Part shown: positions 46,869 through 55,502 of the stretch, in pieces
Layout of the letters: every line of letters begins with the position of its first letter
Position numbering within the stretch: position 1 is the first letter of the stretch
DNA from: an uncultured Bacteroidales bacterium
GTDB lineage: Bacteria; Bacteroidota; Bacteroidia; Bacteroidales; Paludibacteraceae
Assembly: GCA_903901975.1 (NCBI GenBank)
Contig: CAIUTB010000129.1
Location: forward strand, 1 to 64,000
Reading direction: 5' to 3'
DNA length: 64,000 nt
Position numbers and translations under genes: made by a program
Notes under the pieces: model-generated
Told to the model about the DNA's origin: nothing
The model's input: the letters and a program-made list of their open reading frames with translations, nothing else
Databases searched by the model: none

Positions 46869-47812
46869 TGAGTAAGAAATTTGAATTTCCGCCGGAGTTA
46901 GACTTTATTCGTGCCGGTCGACTTCCTCAAAAAGTTTCTAACACATCGATGGATGGAAAAATCTGTGTGATAACCGGAACAACATCGGGTGTTGGTTATC
47001 AGGCTGCAATCCGACTCGCAAAAGCCGGAGCAAAGATTGTAACTATCGTTCGAAACAAAGCTAAAGCCGAAAAATTATGCGATGAAATTTGTGCCTTTTC
47101 TGCATGCAAGCCTGATTATTATATTGCTGATTTTGCAAATCTGACTGAGGTAAGAAAAGCGACAGAAGCTATTTTGGCAAACTATCCACACATTGATGTA
47201 CTGGTAAATAATGCCGGAGTACACATGACCACACGCCAACTCACGGTGGATGGTTATGAAACTGCTTTTGCGGTAAATCATCTGGCATCGTTTCTGATAA
47301 CGGGTTTATTGCTGAAACGAATCGTTGAAAGCGCACCATCCAGGATTATTCAGGTGAATTCCGAAGGTCATCGCTTCAATGGATTGAAAATTGATGATCT
47401 GAATTGGGAAAAACGCAAGTATGGTGGTTATGGTGGTTACGGTGCCTCTAAAACGGCTCAATTGATGACCGTTTGGGAATTGAATGATTTATTGCAGGGA
47501 AAGGCTGTAACGATAAACGCCATGCACCCCGGAGCTGTTAAATCAAATATAGGTCATAATAATGGGGTATTGTATAATTTGTTTTCAAAGTTTTTGATTC
47601 AACCAACGCTAAAGAAACCTGAAATATCGGGCGAGGCTATTTATTATCTGGCTTCATCTCCCGAGATGGAAGGTGTCAGCGGGAAGTTTTTCAACCTCAC
47701 CAACGAAGAGATTCCGGCACCTCATGCCCTTAATAGAGAACTTGGTAAGCAAATTTTTCAACGAAGCAAAGAATTAGTCCAATTAGACAAGGAAGATATT
47801 TATGAAGTATGA
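46868..47812 (+). CDS. Short-chain dehydrogenase (retinol dehydrogenase-like)
   Basis: An SDR of 314 residues: CVITGTTSGVGYQAAIRLAKAG (cofactor), ADFANLTEVRK, VLVNNAGVHMTTR, AVNHLASFLITGLLL, the Ser in IIQVNSEGHRF and the YGASK Tyr-Lys pair. It is most like retinol dehydrogenase/WWOX-type SDRs, which act on hydrophobic alcohols. It overlaps the upstream gene (TAATG) and the downstream gene by 11 bases, so the three are translated together. Confidence 0.88.
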   Translation: MSKKFEFPPELDFIRAGRLPQKVSNTSMDGKICVITGTTSGVGYQAAIRLAKAGAKIVTIVRNKAKAEKLCDEICAFSACKPDYYIADFANLTEVRKATEAILANYPHIDVLVNNAGVHMTTRQLTVDGYETAFAVNHLASFLITGLLLKRIVESAPSRIIQVNSEGHRFNGLKIDDLNWEKRKYGGYGGYGASKTAQLMTVWELNDLLQGKAVTINAMHPGAVKSNIGHNNGVLYNLFSKFLIQPTLKKPEISGEAIYYLASSPEMEGVSGKFFNLTNEEIPAPHALNRELGKQIFQRSKELVQLDKEDIYEV

Positions 47813-49415
47813 TGCAGTAGTGGTAGGCGGTGGCATTGCAGGACTGACAGCCGCAGCATATCTGGCACGAGCCGGACAATCGGTAGTGCTTTTTGAAAGA
47901 CAGCAAAAGGTTGGCGGATTGGTACAAACCTTTGAACGTAATGGTATTTATTTCGACGGAGGATTGCGCTCCATTGAGAATTCGGGAATTGTGTTTCCCA
48001 TGCTCAAACAGTTGGGCATTGATATTGAATTTAGCAAGAGCAATATCTCTATTGGCATAGCCGACAGCGTGATGAGATTGCAGGGCAAAGAAAGTGTAAC
48101 TGAATATGAGGAGTTTCTGAAAGTGCAATATCCTGATAATGCCAATGATATTACAGCCATTATAGGGGAAATAAAAAAAATAATGGGTTATATGGATGTG
48201 CTTTACGGGATTGATAATCCGGCATTTCTGAATATGACCGAGGACAGGGAATATTTGATGAAAGTGATTCTGCCCTGGATGTTTAAATTCATTTTCACCA
48301 TTCGGAAAATTAAAAAAATCAACGAGCCGGTGGAAGAATACCTGAAACGGTTTACAACCAACCAATCGCTTATTGATATTATTGCTCAACATTTCTTCCA
48401 GAAAACGCCTACATCATTCGCCCTGAGTTATTTCAGCCTGTATCTCGACTATCATTACCCGAAAGGCGGAACGGCAACGCTAATTAAGAAACTCGAAGAT
48501 TATATTATTCAGCACGGTGCTACGATAAAAACATCCGTTAGCATACAGAGCCTGCAACCCGAAGAAAAATACGTGCTTGACACCGAAGGAAATCGCACCG
48601 ATTACACAAATCTGATTTGGGCAGGTGATTTGAAACAGATGTATAACATCATTCCGCTGGAAAAACTAAACAATACAAAATTAGTCCGTAAAATTGAAGA
48701 GAAACGTTCATTATTGAAGGATATGAGAGGTGGTGATTCCGTGTTTACTGTTTATTTGTCGGTACAGGAAAAGATAGAGTATTTTGCGAAAATCTGCACC
48801 GGACATTTTTTCTATACACCCGATAAACGAGGCTTGTCAATTGTTCAAAAAGATGATATTGAAGAATTTCTGAAAGCGAAAAATATTGATAAGGATAATT
48901 TTGAATTGAAATCAAAAGTCAAGAAATACCTGGAAGATTATTTCAGACTAAATACCTTTGAAATAGCTATTCCAGCATTACGGGATGCTGATTTAGCACC
49001 CGAAGGACAAGCCGGACTAGTTGTAAGTTTACTTTACGATTATAGTTTGAGCAAAAAGATTGACGAATTTGGCTGGAATGCCGAAATAAAAGAATTTCTG
49101 GAACAAGTTACCATTCAGATTTTGGAAGAAAGTATTTTTCCCGGGCTGAAAGATAAAATCATCGGTAGCTTTTCATCATCACCACTTACCATCGAAAAGC
49201 TGACAGGAAATACGGATGGTGGAATAACCGGTTGGGCATTTACCAATCCGTATATACCTGCGATAAGTAGCATGCTTGGAATTGCTAAATCAGTCGAAAC
49301 ACCCTTACCTTCGATTTTTCAAGCGGGACAATGGACATACAGCCCTGCAGGTTTCCCCATATCTATTCTGACAGCTAAATTAGCTTCTGACAGAGTCTTG
49401 AAAAACAAAATCTGA
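47802..49415 (+). CDS. FAD-dependent oxidoreductase, phytoene desaturase/CrtISO-like
   Basis: A 537-residue flavoprotein: DAVVVGGGIAGLTAAAYLARAG (FAD-binding), VVLFERQQKVGGLVQTFERNG, FDGGLRS, then a long middle domain and a C-terminal motif (TGWAFTNPYIPAISSMLG, IFQAGQWTYSPAGFPISILTAKLAS). It belongs to the group of carotenoid desaturases/isomerases and retinol saturases. No other carotenoid genes are near, so a different isoprenoid, fatty or sterol-like substrate is possible. A bidirectional terminator follows. Confidence 0.85.
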   Translation: MKYDAVVVGGGIAGLTAAAYLARAGQSVVLFERQQKVGGLVQTFERNGIYFDGGLRSIENSGIVFPMLKQLGIDIEFSKSNISIGIADSVMRLQGKESVTEYEEFLKVQYPDNANDITAIIGEIKKIMGYMDVLYGIDNPAFLNMTEDREYLMKVILPWMFKFIFTIRKIKKINEPVEEYLKRFTTNQSLIDIIAQHFFQKTPTSFALSYFSLYLDYHYPKGGTATLIKKLEDYIIQHGATIKTSVSIQSLQPEEKYVLDTEGNRTDYTNLIWAGDLKQMYNIIPLEKLNNTKLVRKIEEKRSLLKDMRGGDSVFTVYLSVQEKIEYFAKICTGHFFYTPDKRGLSIVQKDDIEEFLKAKNIDKDNFELKSKVKKYLEDYFRLNTFEIAIPALRDADLAPEGQAGLVVSLLYDYSLSKKIDEFGWNAEIKEFLEQVTIQILEESIFPGLKDKIIGSFSSSPLTIEKLTGNTDGGITGWAFTNPYIPAISSMLGIAKSVETPLPSIFQAGQWTYSPAGFPISILTAKLASDRVLKNKI

Positions 49416-49437
49416 AAACTGGATTAAAGCATTAAAC

Positions 49438-49473
49438 GCAAAAGCCCTGCAAAATTATTTGCAGAGCTTTTGC
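49438..49473. terminator. Bidirectional terminator between convergent genes
   Basis: GCAAAAGC-C-CTGCAAA pairs with TTTGCAG-A-GCTTTTGC around a short loop, in the 73-base gap between the FAD oxidoreductase and glutathione peroxidase genes. T-rich stretches are moderate on both sides. Confidence 0.7.
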
Positions 49474-49488
49474 ATTTCCAGTTTTAGC

Positions 49489-50055
49489 TTATTTTTTTGC
49501 AAGCAGTTTCTCAATATCATCGGTAATCTCTTCCGGTTTTACAGTAGGAGCGAAGCGTTTAACGGGCTTACCACTGCGATCGAGCAAGAATTTAGTAAAA
49601 TTCCATTTAATGTCATTTCCCATCGTGCCACCGAGTACCGTTTTCAGATACTTATAAATTGGATGTGTATTGTCGCCGTTAACATCAATTTTTGCAAACA
49701 TTGGGAAGTTTACATTGTATTTCAAGGAGCAAAATTTGGCGATGTCGGCTTCATTGCCGGGTTCTTGACTCAAAAACTGATTGCAGGGGAAACCCAGAAT
49801 CACAAGTCCCTTTGATTCATACTTTTTGTACAACACTTCCAGTCCTTCATACTGCGGTGTAAAACCGCACTTACTGGCAGTGTTCACAATCAACACCACT
49901 TTCCCTTTATAATGACTCATATTGATTTCTTTGCCATCTATCGATTTAGCATTGAAGTCGTAAAAACTCTGATTAGCGGCATTGGCTTTTTCCTGAGCAT
50001 TTGAGCTGAATACGGAAAAAACAGAAAGAAATAAAGTTGCAATATTCAATTTCAT
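49489..50055 (-). CDS. Glutathione peroxidase family thiol peroxidase
   Basis: Reduces peroxides at a Cys active site. The 188-residue protein has a signal-like N-terminus (IATLFLSVFSVFSSNAQ), so it is probably periplasmic, which is unusual but found in Bacteroidota. The peroxidatic Cys lies in NTASKCGFTPQYEGLEVLY, the Gln in LGFPCNQFLSQEPG and the Trp-Asn pair in IKWNFTKFLLDRSG, completing the tetrad. In bacteria these enzymes usually use thioredoxin rather than glutathione. Confidence 0.93.
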   Translation of the reverse strand: MKLNIATLFLSVFSVFSSNAQEKANAANQSFYDFNAKSIDGKEINMSHYKGKVVLIVNTASKCGFTPQYEGLEVLYKKYESKGLVILGFPCNQFLSQEPGNEADIAKFCSLKYNVNFPMFAKIDVNGDNTHPIYKYLKTVLGGTMGNDIKWNFTKFLLDRSGKPVKRFAPTVKPEEITDDIEKLLAKK

Positions 50056-50112
50056 AAATGATTTGTTTTTAATTGGTTTGTGATTAAAAACAAACTCAGT
50101 AGTCTTTTGTTC

Positions 50113-50180
50113 AAAAAAAAACCGCTGATTACATTGATTTTCGCAAAGAAGAATTCTGCAAAACCAGTGTAATCAGCGGG
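50113..50180 (-). terminator. Terminator of the LRR lipoprotein gene
   Basis: CCGCTGATTACA (50122-50133) pairs with TGTAATCAGCGG (50168-50179), with nine Ts following on the minus-strand transcript. The loop is long (34 bases). Confidence 0.75.
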
Positions 50181-50210
50181 AAATAATTTGTAATAAATGA
50201 GAAAAGTATT

Positions 50211-51815
50211 TTACATTTCGATAATATTTGCGAAATCTTTCCACTGACTTGCTTGTTGATAAACACCTTTTGTCCCTGCAGGAACATACAAACGACAAGT
50301 TTTGGTATTAACGTTATAGAACACTGACCATGATTCAGTTCTATTGTCAACTATAAATTGAATAGGGGTGGTCGAGTACTCGTAAATAGAATTTAACCCG
50401 TTACAATTTACAAAAGCATGGCTGGAAATTGAAGTTACAGAAGCGGGAATATTTATCGAATTTAACCCAGTACAATTCATAAAAGCGCTTTCGCCAATGG
50501 TGGTTACCGAAGAAGGAATAATTATCGAAGTTAACCCTGTACAATCTACGAAAGCACCTGAATCAATAGTTCCTACGGTTTCAGGAATGCTAAAACTACC
50601 AGTCTTGGCAGGTGGAATTTGTTTCAGGGTAGTTTGACCAACATCGAACAAAACACCGTCAATGCTTGTAAAAGATGGATTATCGGTTGCTACATTAAAG
50701 TTAGTTATACCGGTACAGCCTTTAAAAGCATAATACCCAAAATAAGAAATTGAATTTGGAATTGTAAAAGTGCCTGATAAACCTGTACAATTAGAAAAAG
50801 CATAGTCGAAAATGAAATTAACGGAGGTGGGAATGATAATTGACGTAAGCTTAGTGCAATTTGAAAAAGCTGCAAAATCTATTGAATTTACTGTGCTTGG
50901 AATTTCAAAAGATCCAGTTTTGCTAGTCGGACAATATTTTAAAGTTGTTTGAAAATAATCGAACAAAATACCTTCAATACTTGAAAAATTTGGGTTGTCA
51001 GGTACAACATTTATCGGACAAACACAATCCTTAAAAACAGCATTTCCCAGACTGCTGAGTGTTGTAGATATATTTATTGCTGTCAGACTACTACAATTTT
51101 CAAAAGCACCATCATTAATAGTCATAAGTTTTGAAGGCAGATTTAATATGCCTGCAAGCGCTGTGCAACTATAGAAAGCAGATTCGCCAATAAATAACAG
51201 TGAATCAGAAAGTTGAACTGATGTAAGTGCGGAGCAGAATGCAAAAGCAGAATAACCGATAGTATCCACTTTAGTTGGTATAATCACTTTCTCAGTTAAT
51301 CCACTACAGCGTGTAAAACAACGGTTGCCAATATTTTTCAATTCAGCAGGAAGGTTTAATGACTTTAATCCGGTACAACCAACAAAAGCTGATGCGCCTA
51401 TGACTTTGATATTTTGTGGGAATGTTATTTTATTTAACGAAGTCAGACTGATGTTTGTTATCGGATTATAAAATGCATAATTGGGTATCGAATTTGCCTG
51501 ATATTCGTAAATTTCAATTCCTCCAGTACCTTCATAGCCTTTGTATGCTTCAATTGTTACACCCGACAAATCAAGTTCATTTAATTCTGACATATGGTCA
51601 CGAATTGTTTTGAAATCGCGACTATCTATTTTTCCACTAATTTTCAAGCTATTGATGCCACTCAGATTAGTTAAATTGAGGGCATTCGCCAAACCTCCGG
51701 GTTTCTCAATAACTACGGTTTTGTTTACAAATGAAAAAACATCTTTGTCTCCACATCCTGTAAAACTAAAAATCATCAAAATGGCAGCAAGTAGTGATAA
51801 TGAAATTTTCTTCAT
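50211..51815 (-). CDS. BspA-type leucine-rich repeat lipoprotein
   Basis: A 534-residue surface protein with a lipoprotein signal (LLAAILMIFSFTGCGDKD, lipobox Cys at 21), a head module (KISGKIDSRDFKTIRDHMSELNELDLSG), then BspA-type repeats (IPTSVNFIFDYAFSNCTGLSG). Two repeats are interrupted by a longer variant (NPNFSSIEGILFDYFQTT and NPSFTSIDGVLFDVGQTT). The head is shared with the T9SS protein at 14324, so they are paralogues with different anchors: lipid here and sorting domain there. It probably binds a ligand or neighbour at the surface. Confidence 0.88.
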   Translation of the reverse strand: MKKISLSLLAAILMIFSFTGCGDKDVFSFVNKTVVIEKPGGLANALNLTNLSGINSLKISGKIDSRDFKTIRDHMSELNELDLSGVTIEAYKGYEGTGGIEIYEYQANSIPNYAFYNPITNISLTSLNKITFPQNIKVIGASAFVGCTGLKSLNLPAELKNIGNRCFTRCSGLTEKVIIPTKVDTIGYSAFAFCSALTSVQLSDSLLFIGESAFYSCTALAGILNLPSKLMTINDGAFENCSSLTAINISTTLSSLGNAVFKDCVCPINVVPDNPNFSSIEGILFDYFQTTLKYCPTSKTGSFEIPSTVNSIDFAAFSNCTKLTSIIIPTSVNFIFDYAFSNCTGLSGTFTIPNSISYFGYYAFKGCTGITNFNVATDNPSFTSIDGVLFDVGQTTLKQIPPAKTGSFSIPETVGTIDSGAFVDCTGLTSIIIPSSVTTIGESAFMNCTGLNSINIPASVTSISSHAFVNCNGLNSIYEYSTTPIQFIVDNRTESWSVFYNVNTKTCRLYVPAGTKGVYQQASQWKDFANIIEM

Positions 51816-51858
51816 AAAATAATTGTTAAATAATTGGAAATTTTATAAATCATTTCGA

Positions 51859-51866
51859 CAAAAATA
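51859..51866 (-). promoter_or_regulatory. -7 element of the LRR lipoprotein gene
   Basis: TATTTTTG on the minus strand, about 45 bases before the start codon. The -33 element is not clear. Confidence 0.45.
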
Positions 51867-51893
51867 CATAAACTTTTGAAATTGACAAACACT

Positions 51894-51932
51894 TAATAAA
51901 AAAATCCTGTCATGCATTTGCATGACAGGATT
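51894..51932 (-). terminator. Terminator of the efflux/PspC operon
   Basis: AATCCTGTCATGCA pairs perfectly with TGCATGACAGGATT around two bases, followed by TTTTTTT on the minus strand. It is the end of the operon that begins near 60289. Confidence 0.9.
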
Positions 51933-51950
51933 CATTAAATCAAAGTTAAT

Positions 51951-53630
51951 CTATTCAATATGAATGCTTGAACTGACATGCTCTGTTTTTTTTATTGATT
52001 TTGGATGACCCTTACAATCAATGTCACTGGCACCTTTGGCTTCTGCATTCAGACTTTCGGTGGCGTATACATTGGCATGAGTTGCGCCCGTGACAAGAAT
52101 ATCAGCATTCTTAGCTATCAATTCGGTAGCTTCGATTTCGCTTGCACCCACTCCGTTGACTTTTAGAGTATGGCAGGTTCCTTTTATATCTACTTTTGAA
52201 GCACCTTTGGTTTCCAAATTAAGTGTGCCTGCAATGTTTAGATCCAAATCAGCTTCACTGGCACCCAGTAATACAAGTGAAAATTCTTTACTTACCAATT
52301 GATTTTCTGTGTTTATTTTACAAGCGCCCTTAGCTAAAATGTTTTTCAACGAATCAGACGAAACTGATATTTTAAGAGTTCTGTTAAGTAAGAAATGTTC
52401 AGAATATATATGCAGTACACCATTTTCGACTTTGGTAATTACTTTTAAATTAAAATCTTCAGGACTGGAAACAACAACATTATGTGCCGAATCTTTTTTA
52501 AGTATCAATTCAAAATTACCGGATATTTCAATTGCATGAAAGGGATCTAGCCTACGTACCTCATCAACAAGAGGTTTATCTTCATCACTCCATGTAAAAC
52601 TTAATGGATGTCCTTCGTTATTGCGAAAATGAACCAGTGCACTCCCACCAACACTGAAGAACATAAACAAACCGGCAAACCAAAGTATCAGAATTACCCA
52701 CGAAATGCTATGATTAGATTGATGATGTCCTGAAATCAAGCGAATAGCCCAATAAATGAGTATAAATATCGGTCCACCAATGAGTAAAATCAACGAAATG
52801 ACTAAGAATATCATTTTTTCAGGACTAATCATTCCCAAATTTGAGAATCCATCTAATCCAAAACCATGAAGTACAGTTGGTTCAAAAATCACTAGGAATA
52901 GTGCCAGAATTAATGCACCAATTACGATTATACCCACCATGCCAAGAACTACGCCAATAAAACCGAAAATTATTTTGAAAAACCAGCGTAGAATTAGCAG
53001 AATCCGCTCACCAACTGACGAAGCAGAATGTTTGAATTTCTCGCTTTCCATGTAGTTTTTCACGTTGTTTATCTCTGTTTTAATATTCTCCACAGTCACA
53101 TCTTCGCCCTGCATTTCAAGGCGTTGCGAAGCAGTAACTGCTGCCGGGGCCACAAACCAAACTACTATATAAATTGGTATAATAAATCCAACACCCAAAA
53201 ATACGAGCACCACCAGAATGATTCTAATCCAGGTTACGTCGATGTTAAAATACGCTGCGAGACCGCCCGCAATACCGCCTAAAATTGAATTTTCCGGATC
53301 ACGATAGAACCTGCGTGATTTTTGTTGTTTTTTGTCATCTTTCTGCGCTTTGGGTGCTTCTTCCTCCTCGTCCGTATACTGACTTGGTTTGCCCATAATT
53401 TCTATGATTTCCTCTACATCCGAAAGTGTAACCACATTCTTGTTTTTCTGAAGTTTTTCAGAAAAAAGCTCAGCAATTCGGGCTTCAATATCAGCCATTA
53501 TTTCTTTCTTTTCATCTTCCGACTGAAAATGATCTGCAATTTCGTGAAGATAGCGCTGTAACATATCGAATGCGTCGTCGTCGATGTGAAAAACGATGCT
53601 ATTCAGGTTCACTGTTAATGTCTTTTTCAT
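51951..53630 (-). CDS. PspC-domain membrane protein with DUF2807 (head GIN) domain
   Basis: A 559-residue protein. The N-terminal region (1-95) is helical (MKKTLTVNLNSIVFHIDDDAFDMLQRYL), followed by a PspC domain near 110-175 (RRFYRDPENSILGGIAGGLAAYFNID and WIRIILVVLVFLGVGF), then three or four more membrane helices to about residue 340. A C-terminal beta-helical DUF2807 domain follows (LDPFHAIEISGNFELILKK, repeats GASEADLDLNIAG, GASKVDIKG). In Bacteroidota, PspC-DUF2807 proteins are often next to PadR regulators, as here. They may sense envelope stress; the function is not established. Confidence 0.88.
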   Translation of the reverse strand: MKKTLTVNLNSIVFHIDDDAFDMLQRYLHEIADHFQSEDEKKEIMADIEARIAELFSEKLQKNKNVVTLSDVEEIIEIMGKPSQYTDEEEEAPKAQKDDKKQQKSRRFYRDPENSILGGIAGGLAAYFNIDVTWIRIILVVLVFLGVGFIIPIYIVVWFVAPAAVTASQRLEMQGEDVTVENIKTEINNVKNYMESEKFKHSASSVGERILLILRWFFKIIFGFIGVVLGMVGIIVIGALILALFLVIFEPTVLHGFGLDGFSNLGMISPEKMIFLVISLILLIGGPIFILIYWAIRLISGHHQSNHSISWVILILWFAGLFMFFSVGGSALVHFRNNEGHPLSFTWSDEDKPLVDEVRRLDPFHAIEISGNFELILKKDSAHNVVVSSPEDFNLKVITKVENGVLHIYSEHFLLNRTLKISVSSDSLKNILAKGACKINTENQLVSKEFSLVLLGASEADLDLNIAGTLNLETKGASKVDIKGTCHTLKVNGVGASEIEATELIAKNADILVTGATHANVYATESLNAEAKGASDIDCKGHPKSIKKTEHVSSSIHIE

Positions 53631-53704
53631 AACTTTTTATTTTTAGTCATAAGCCAAAAGGCTAATGGAACTGTTTTTTTAATTATATAATTGAAATTAG
53701 TTCT

Positions 53705-54055
53705 TTAAGCAGCTCCCTTCGAAGGGTTTGGAGATGCTTTGATTTTACGTACAACATCATTGATTTCTTCCCAGGCACTTTCCAGTTCATTCAGAAATTC
53801 TGCCCCTTTTTCGGTCATTTCATAGTATTTACGTGGAGGTCCCTGTGTTGATTCCTCCCAACGGTAATCCAGCAATTCGCTGTTTTTGAGCCTGGTGAGC
53901 AAAGGATACAAAGTTCCTTCCACCACAATTAGTTTTGCGTCTTTCAGTTCGGCAATAATGTCCGAAGTGTAAGCAGACTTTTTCCTGAGAATAAGCAAAA
54001 TGCAATATTCCAGATAGCCTTTACGCATTTGCGATTTGATATTGTCTGCGTTCAT
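53705..54055 (-). CDS. PadR-family transcriptional regulator
   Basis: A 116-residue winged-helix regulator: MRKGYLEYCILLILRKKSAYTSDIIAEL, VVEGTLYPLLTRLKNSELLDYRW and PRKYYEMTEKGAEFLNEL are the standard PadR motifs. It lies downstream of the efflux genes and just before PspC-DUF2807. The C-terminal NPSKGAA tail is encoded by a diverged CCCTTCGAAGGG repeat. A palindrome at 60309-60331 over the operon promoter is a good candidate binding site, which would make the operon autoregulated. Confidence 0.92.
   Translation of the reverse strand: MNADNIKSQMRKGYLEYCILLILRKKSAYTSDIIAELKDAKLIVVEGTLYPLLTRLKNSELLDYRWEESTQGPPRKYYEMTEKGAEFLNELESAWEEINDVVRKIKASPNPSKGAA
53712..53733. repeat. Diverged single copy of the CCCCTAA repeat in the PadR C-terminus
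   Basis: GCTCCCTTCGAAGGGTTTGGAG has the layout of the TCCCCTTTAGGGGTTAGGGG arms but differs in the core (TTCGAA for TTTAG). It is translated as PNPSKG and adjoins the stop codon. No inverted partner is seen. Confidence 0.5.
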
Positions 54056-54069
54056 TTTTTTTTGTTTTT

Positions 54070-54165
54070 GCCCCCTAAATCCCCCTAAAGGGGGACTTCT
54101 CCGAGGGAGTTATAGGTTTAAATAATTTAATGCATTTTTTATTCCCCCTTTAGGGGTTAGGGGGC
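54070..54165. repeat. REPIN-like inverted pair 2
   Basis: Arms GCCCCCTAAATCCCCC plus TAAAGGGGGA (54070-54095) and TCCCCCTTTAGGGG plus TTAGGGGGC (54143-54165) are inverted around a 47-base loop. One arm is 1 base from the TolC stop codon, the other 14 bases from the PadR start. Confidence 0.88.
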
Positions 54166-54166
54166 A

Positions 54167-55462
54167 TTATTTTAGCAATTCCAGCATTTTTACTCTGAAA
54201 AAATACTGATATTTTGCTTGTGCTCCTTCGGATAACACTTGTGTCAAATTGCTTTTGGCCTGATACAATTCGTACAAAGTTGCTTTTCCGCCTTCATATT
54301 TCTGATTCGTAAACCGATAGGCTTCGCGACTTGCCACTTCGGATTTTTGAGCAGCATCCCAACGACTTTTGGCCCCTAAAGCGTTGTAATATGCTTGTTG
54401 AATCGATTTTTTTAATTCCAGTTTGGCATTATCCATACTGATTTTGCTGCTTTTTACACCTAGTTCGGCAGAGCGAATGCCATTGCGAACTTCAAATTTA
54501 TTGAAAATGGGTATTCTCAAATTCAATCCTATTTGCGCACTCATATTATCATTTATTTGTTGACCAAAACTATTATTTGGTATACTGCTCAGGTTGTAAT
54601 AACCTGTTCCGTAATTCGCACCCAGACTTAATGATGGATAATAGTTCCCTTTGGCAATCAATACATTAAATTCGCTACTTTTCAATCGGTATTCAGCACC
54701 TTTTATTTCAGGACGATGAGTTAAAGCACTTTGAAATACCGCATCGGCAGTCAGTAATTGAAAATCCGATTCTGAAAAAGCAGCAGGAGCAACCACATCC
54801 ATTTTTTCAAAATTGTCTATTTCGAGATATTGTGCCAAATCAAGTAAGGAAAGTTTTAATGTGTTATCAGCTTGTAGACGGCTCATTTCTTCTTTGGCTT
54901 CCTGAGCTTGTAAATCAAGAAGTTCACCTTCAGCCAGTTTGCCTGCGGCTACCAATCCTTTGCGTTGTTCAATTTTGGCGAGGGTAAGTGTCAGTTGATT
55001 TTCTGCAATCTGAAGCAACTCTTTGTTCAGTAAGATTTGCATAAAACCAAGGGCCACATTCATGGTTATGTCTTGTTTTATTTTCTCCAAATCGGCATTG
55101 GCAGCCAACATATCAGCTTTGCTCGCATCTATACTGTACTTCATTTTCATTCCATCGAACAAAGTTAGTCCACTGGATATGCTGAATGAAGATTGTGATG
55201 AATTTGAACTCTTATAGGTATTGTCAACTGACAATGAGCGTCCAAAATTCCAGTTTTGACTGGCCGAAGCATTCAGGTTAGGTAATAAATTTTGCCGAGC
55301 CTGTTCATAAGCTATATCTTTATTCTTCTTTGCCAGTGCTTGTTGTTTTACGGTTCGGTTATTTGCCAAAGCCGTATCCACACATTGTTGAAGCGTCCAG
55401 TTTTTTTGAGCCATGGTGAGTAAAGGCACAAAAAGTAATGCTATTATTGATGTTTTTTTCAT
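54167..55462 (-). CDS. TolC-like outer membrane efflux protein
   Basis: A 431-residue outer membrane channel protein with signal peptide (MKKTSIIALLFVPLLTMAQ) and two helical-hairpin OEP repeats: LQQCVDTALANNRTVKQQALAKKNK, ARQNLLPNLNASASQNW, and the second half with SAELGVKSSKISMDN and FTNQKYEGGKATLYELYQAK. It forms the exit duct for the MacB-type pump whose adaptor and permeases precede it. Confidence 0.92.
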   Translation of the reverse strand: MKKTSIIALLFVPLLTMAQKNWTLQQCVDTALANNRTVKQQALAKKNKDIAYEQARQNLLPNLNASASQNWNFGRSLSVDNTYKSSNSSQSSFSISSGLTLFDGMKMKYSIDASKADMLAANADLEKIKQDITMNVALGFMQILLNKELLQIAENQLTLTLAKIEQRKGLVAAGKLAEGELLDLQAQEAKEEMSRLQADNTLKLSLLDLAQYLEIDNFEKMDVVAPAAFSESDFQLLTADAVFQSALTHRPEIKGAEYRLKSSEFNVLIAKGNYYPSLSLGANYGTGYYNLSSIPNNSFGQQINDNMSAQIGLNLRIPIFNKFEVRNGIRSAELGVKSSKISMDNAKLELKKSIQQAYYNALGAKSRWDAAQKSEVASREAYRFTNQKYEGGKATLYELYQAKSNLTQVLSEGAQAKYQYFFRVKMLELLK

Positions 55463-55502
55463 ATTTTCTTCAATTGAAAATGGGGAATTGACTAATTAGA
55501 AA

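Noticed and set aside
46868..48392. Minus-strand open frames (220 residues and others) over the SDR/FAD genes
   Set aside because: Cys- and His-rich translations typical of antisense frames, and strong domain matches on the other strand.
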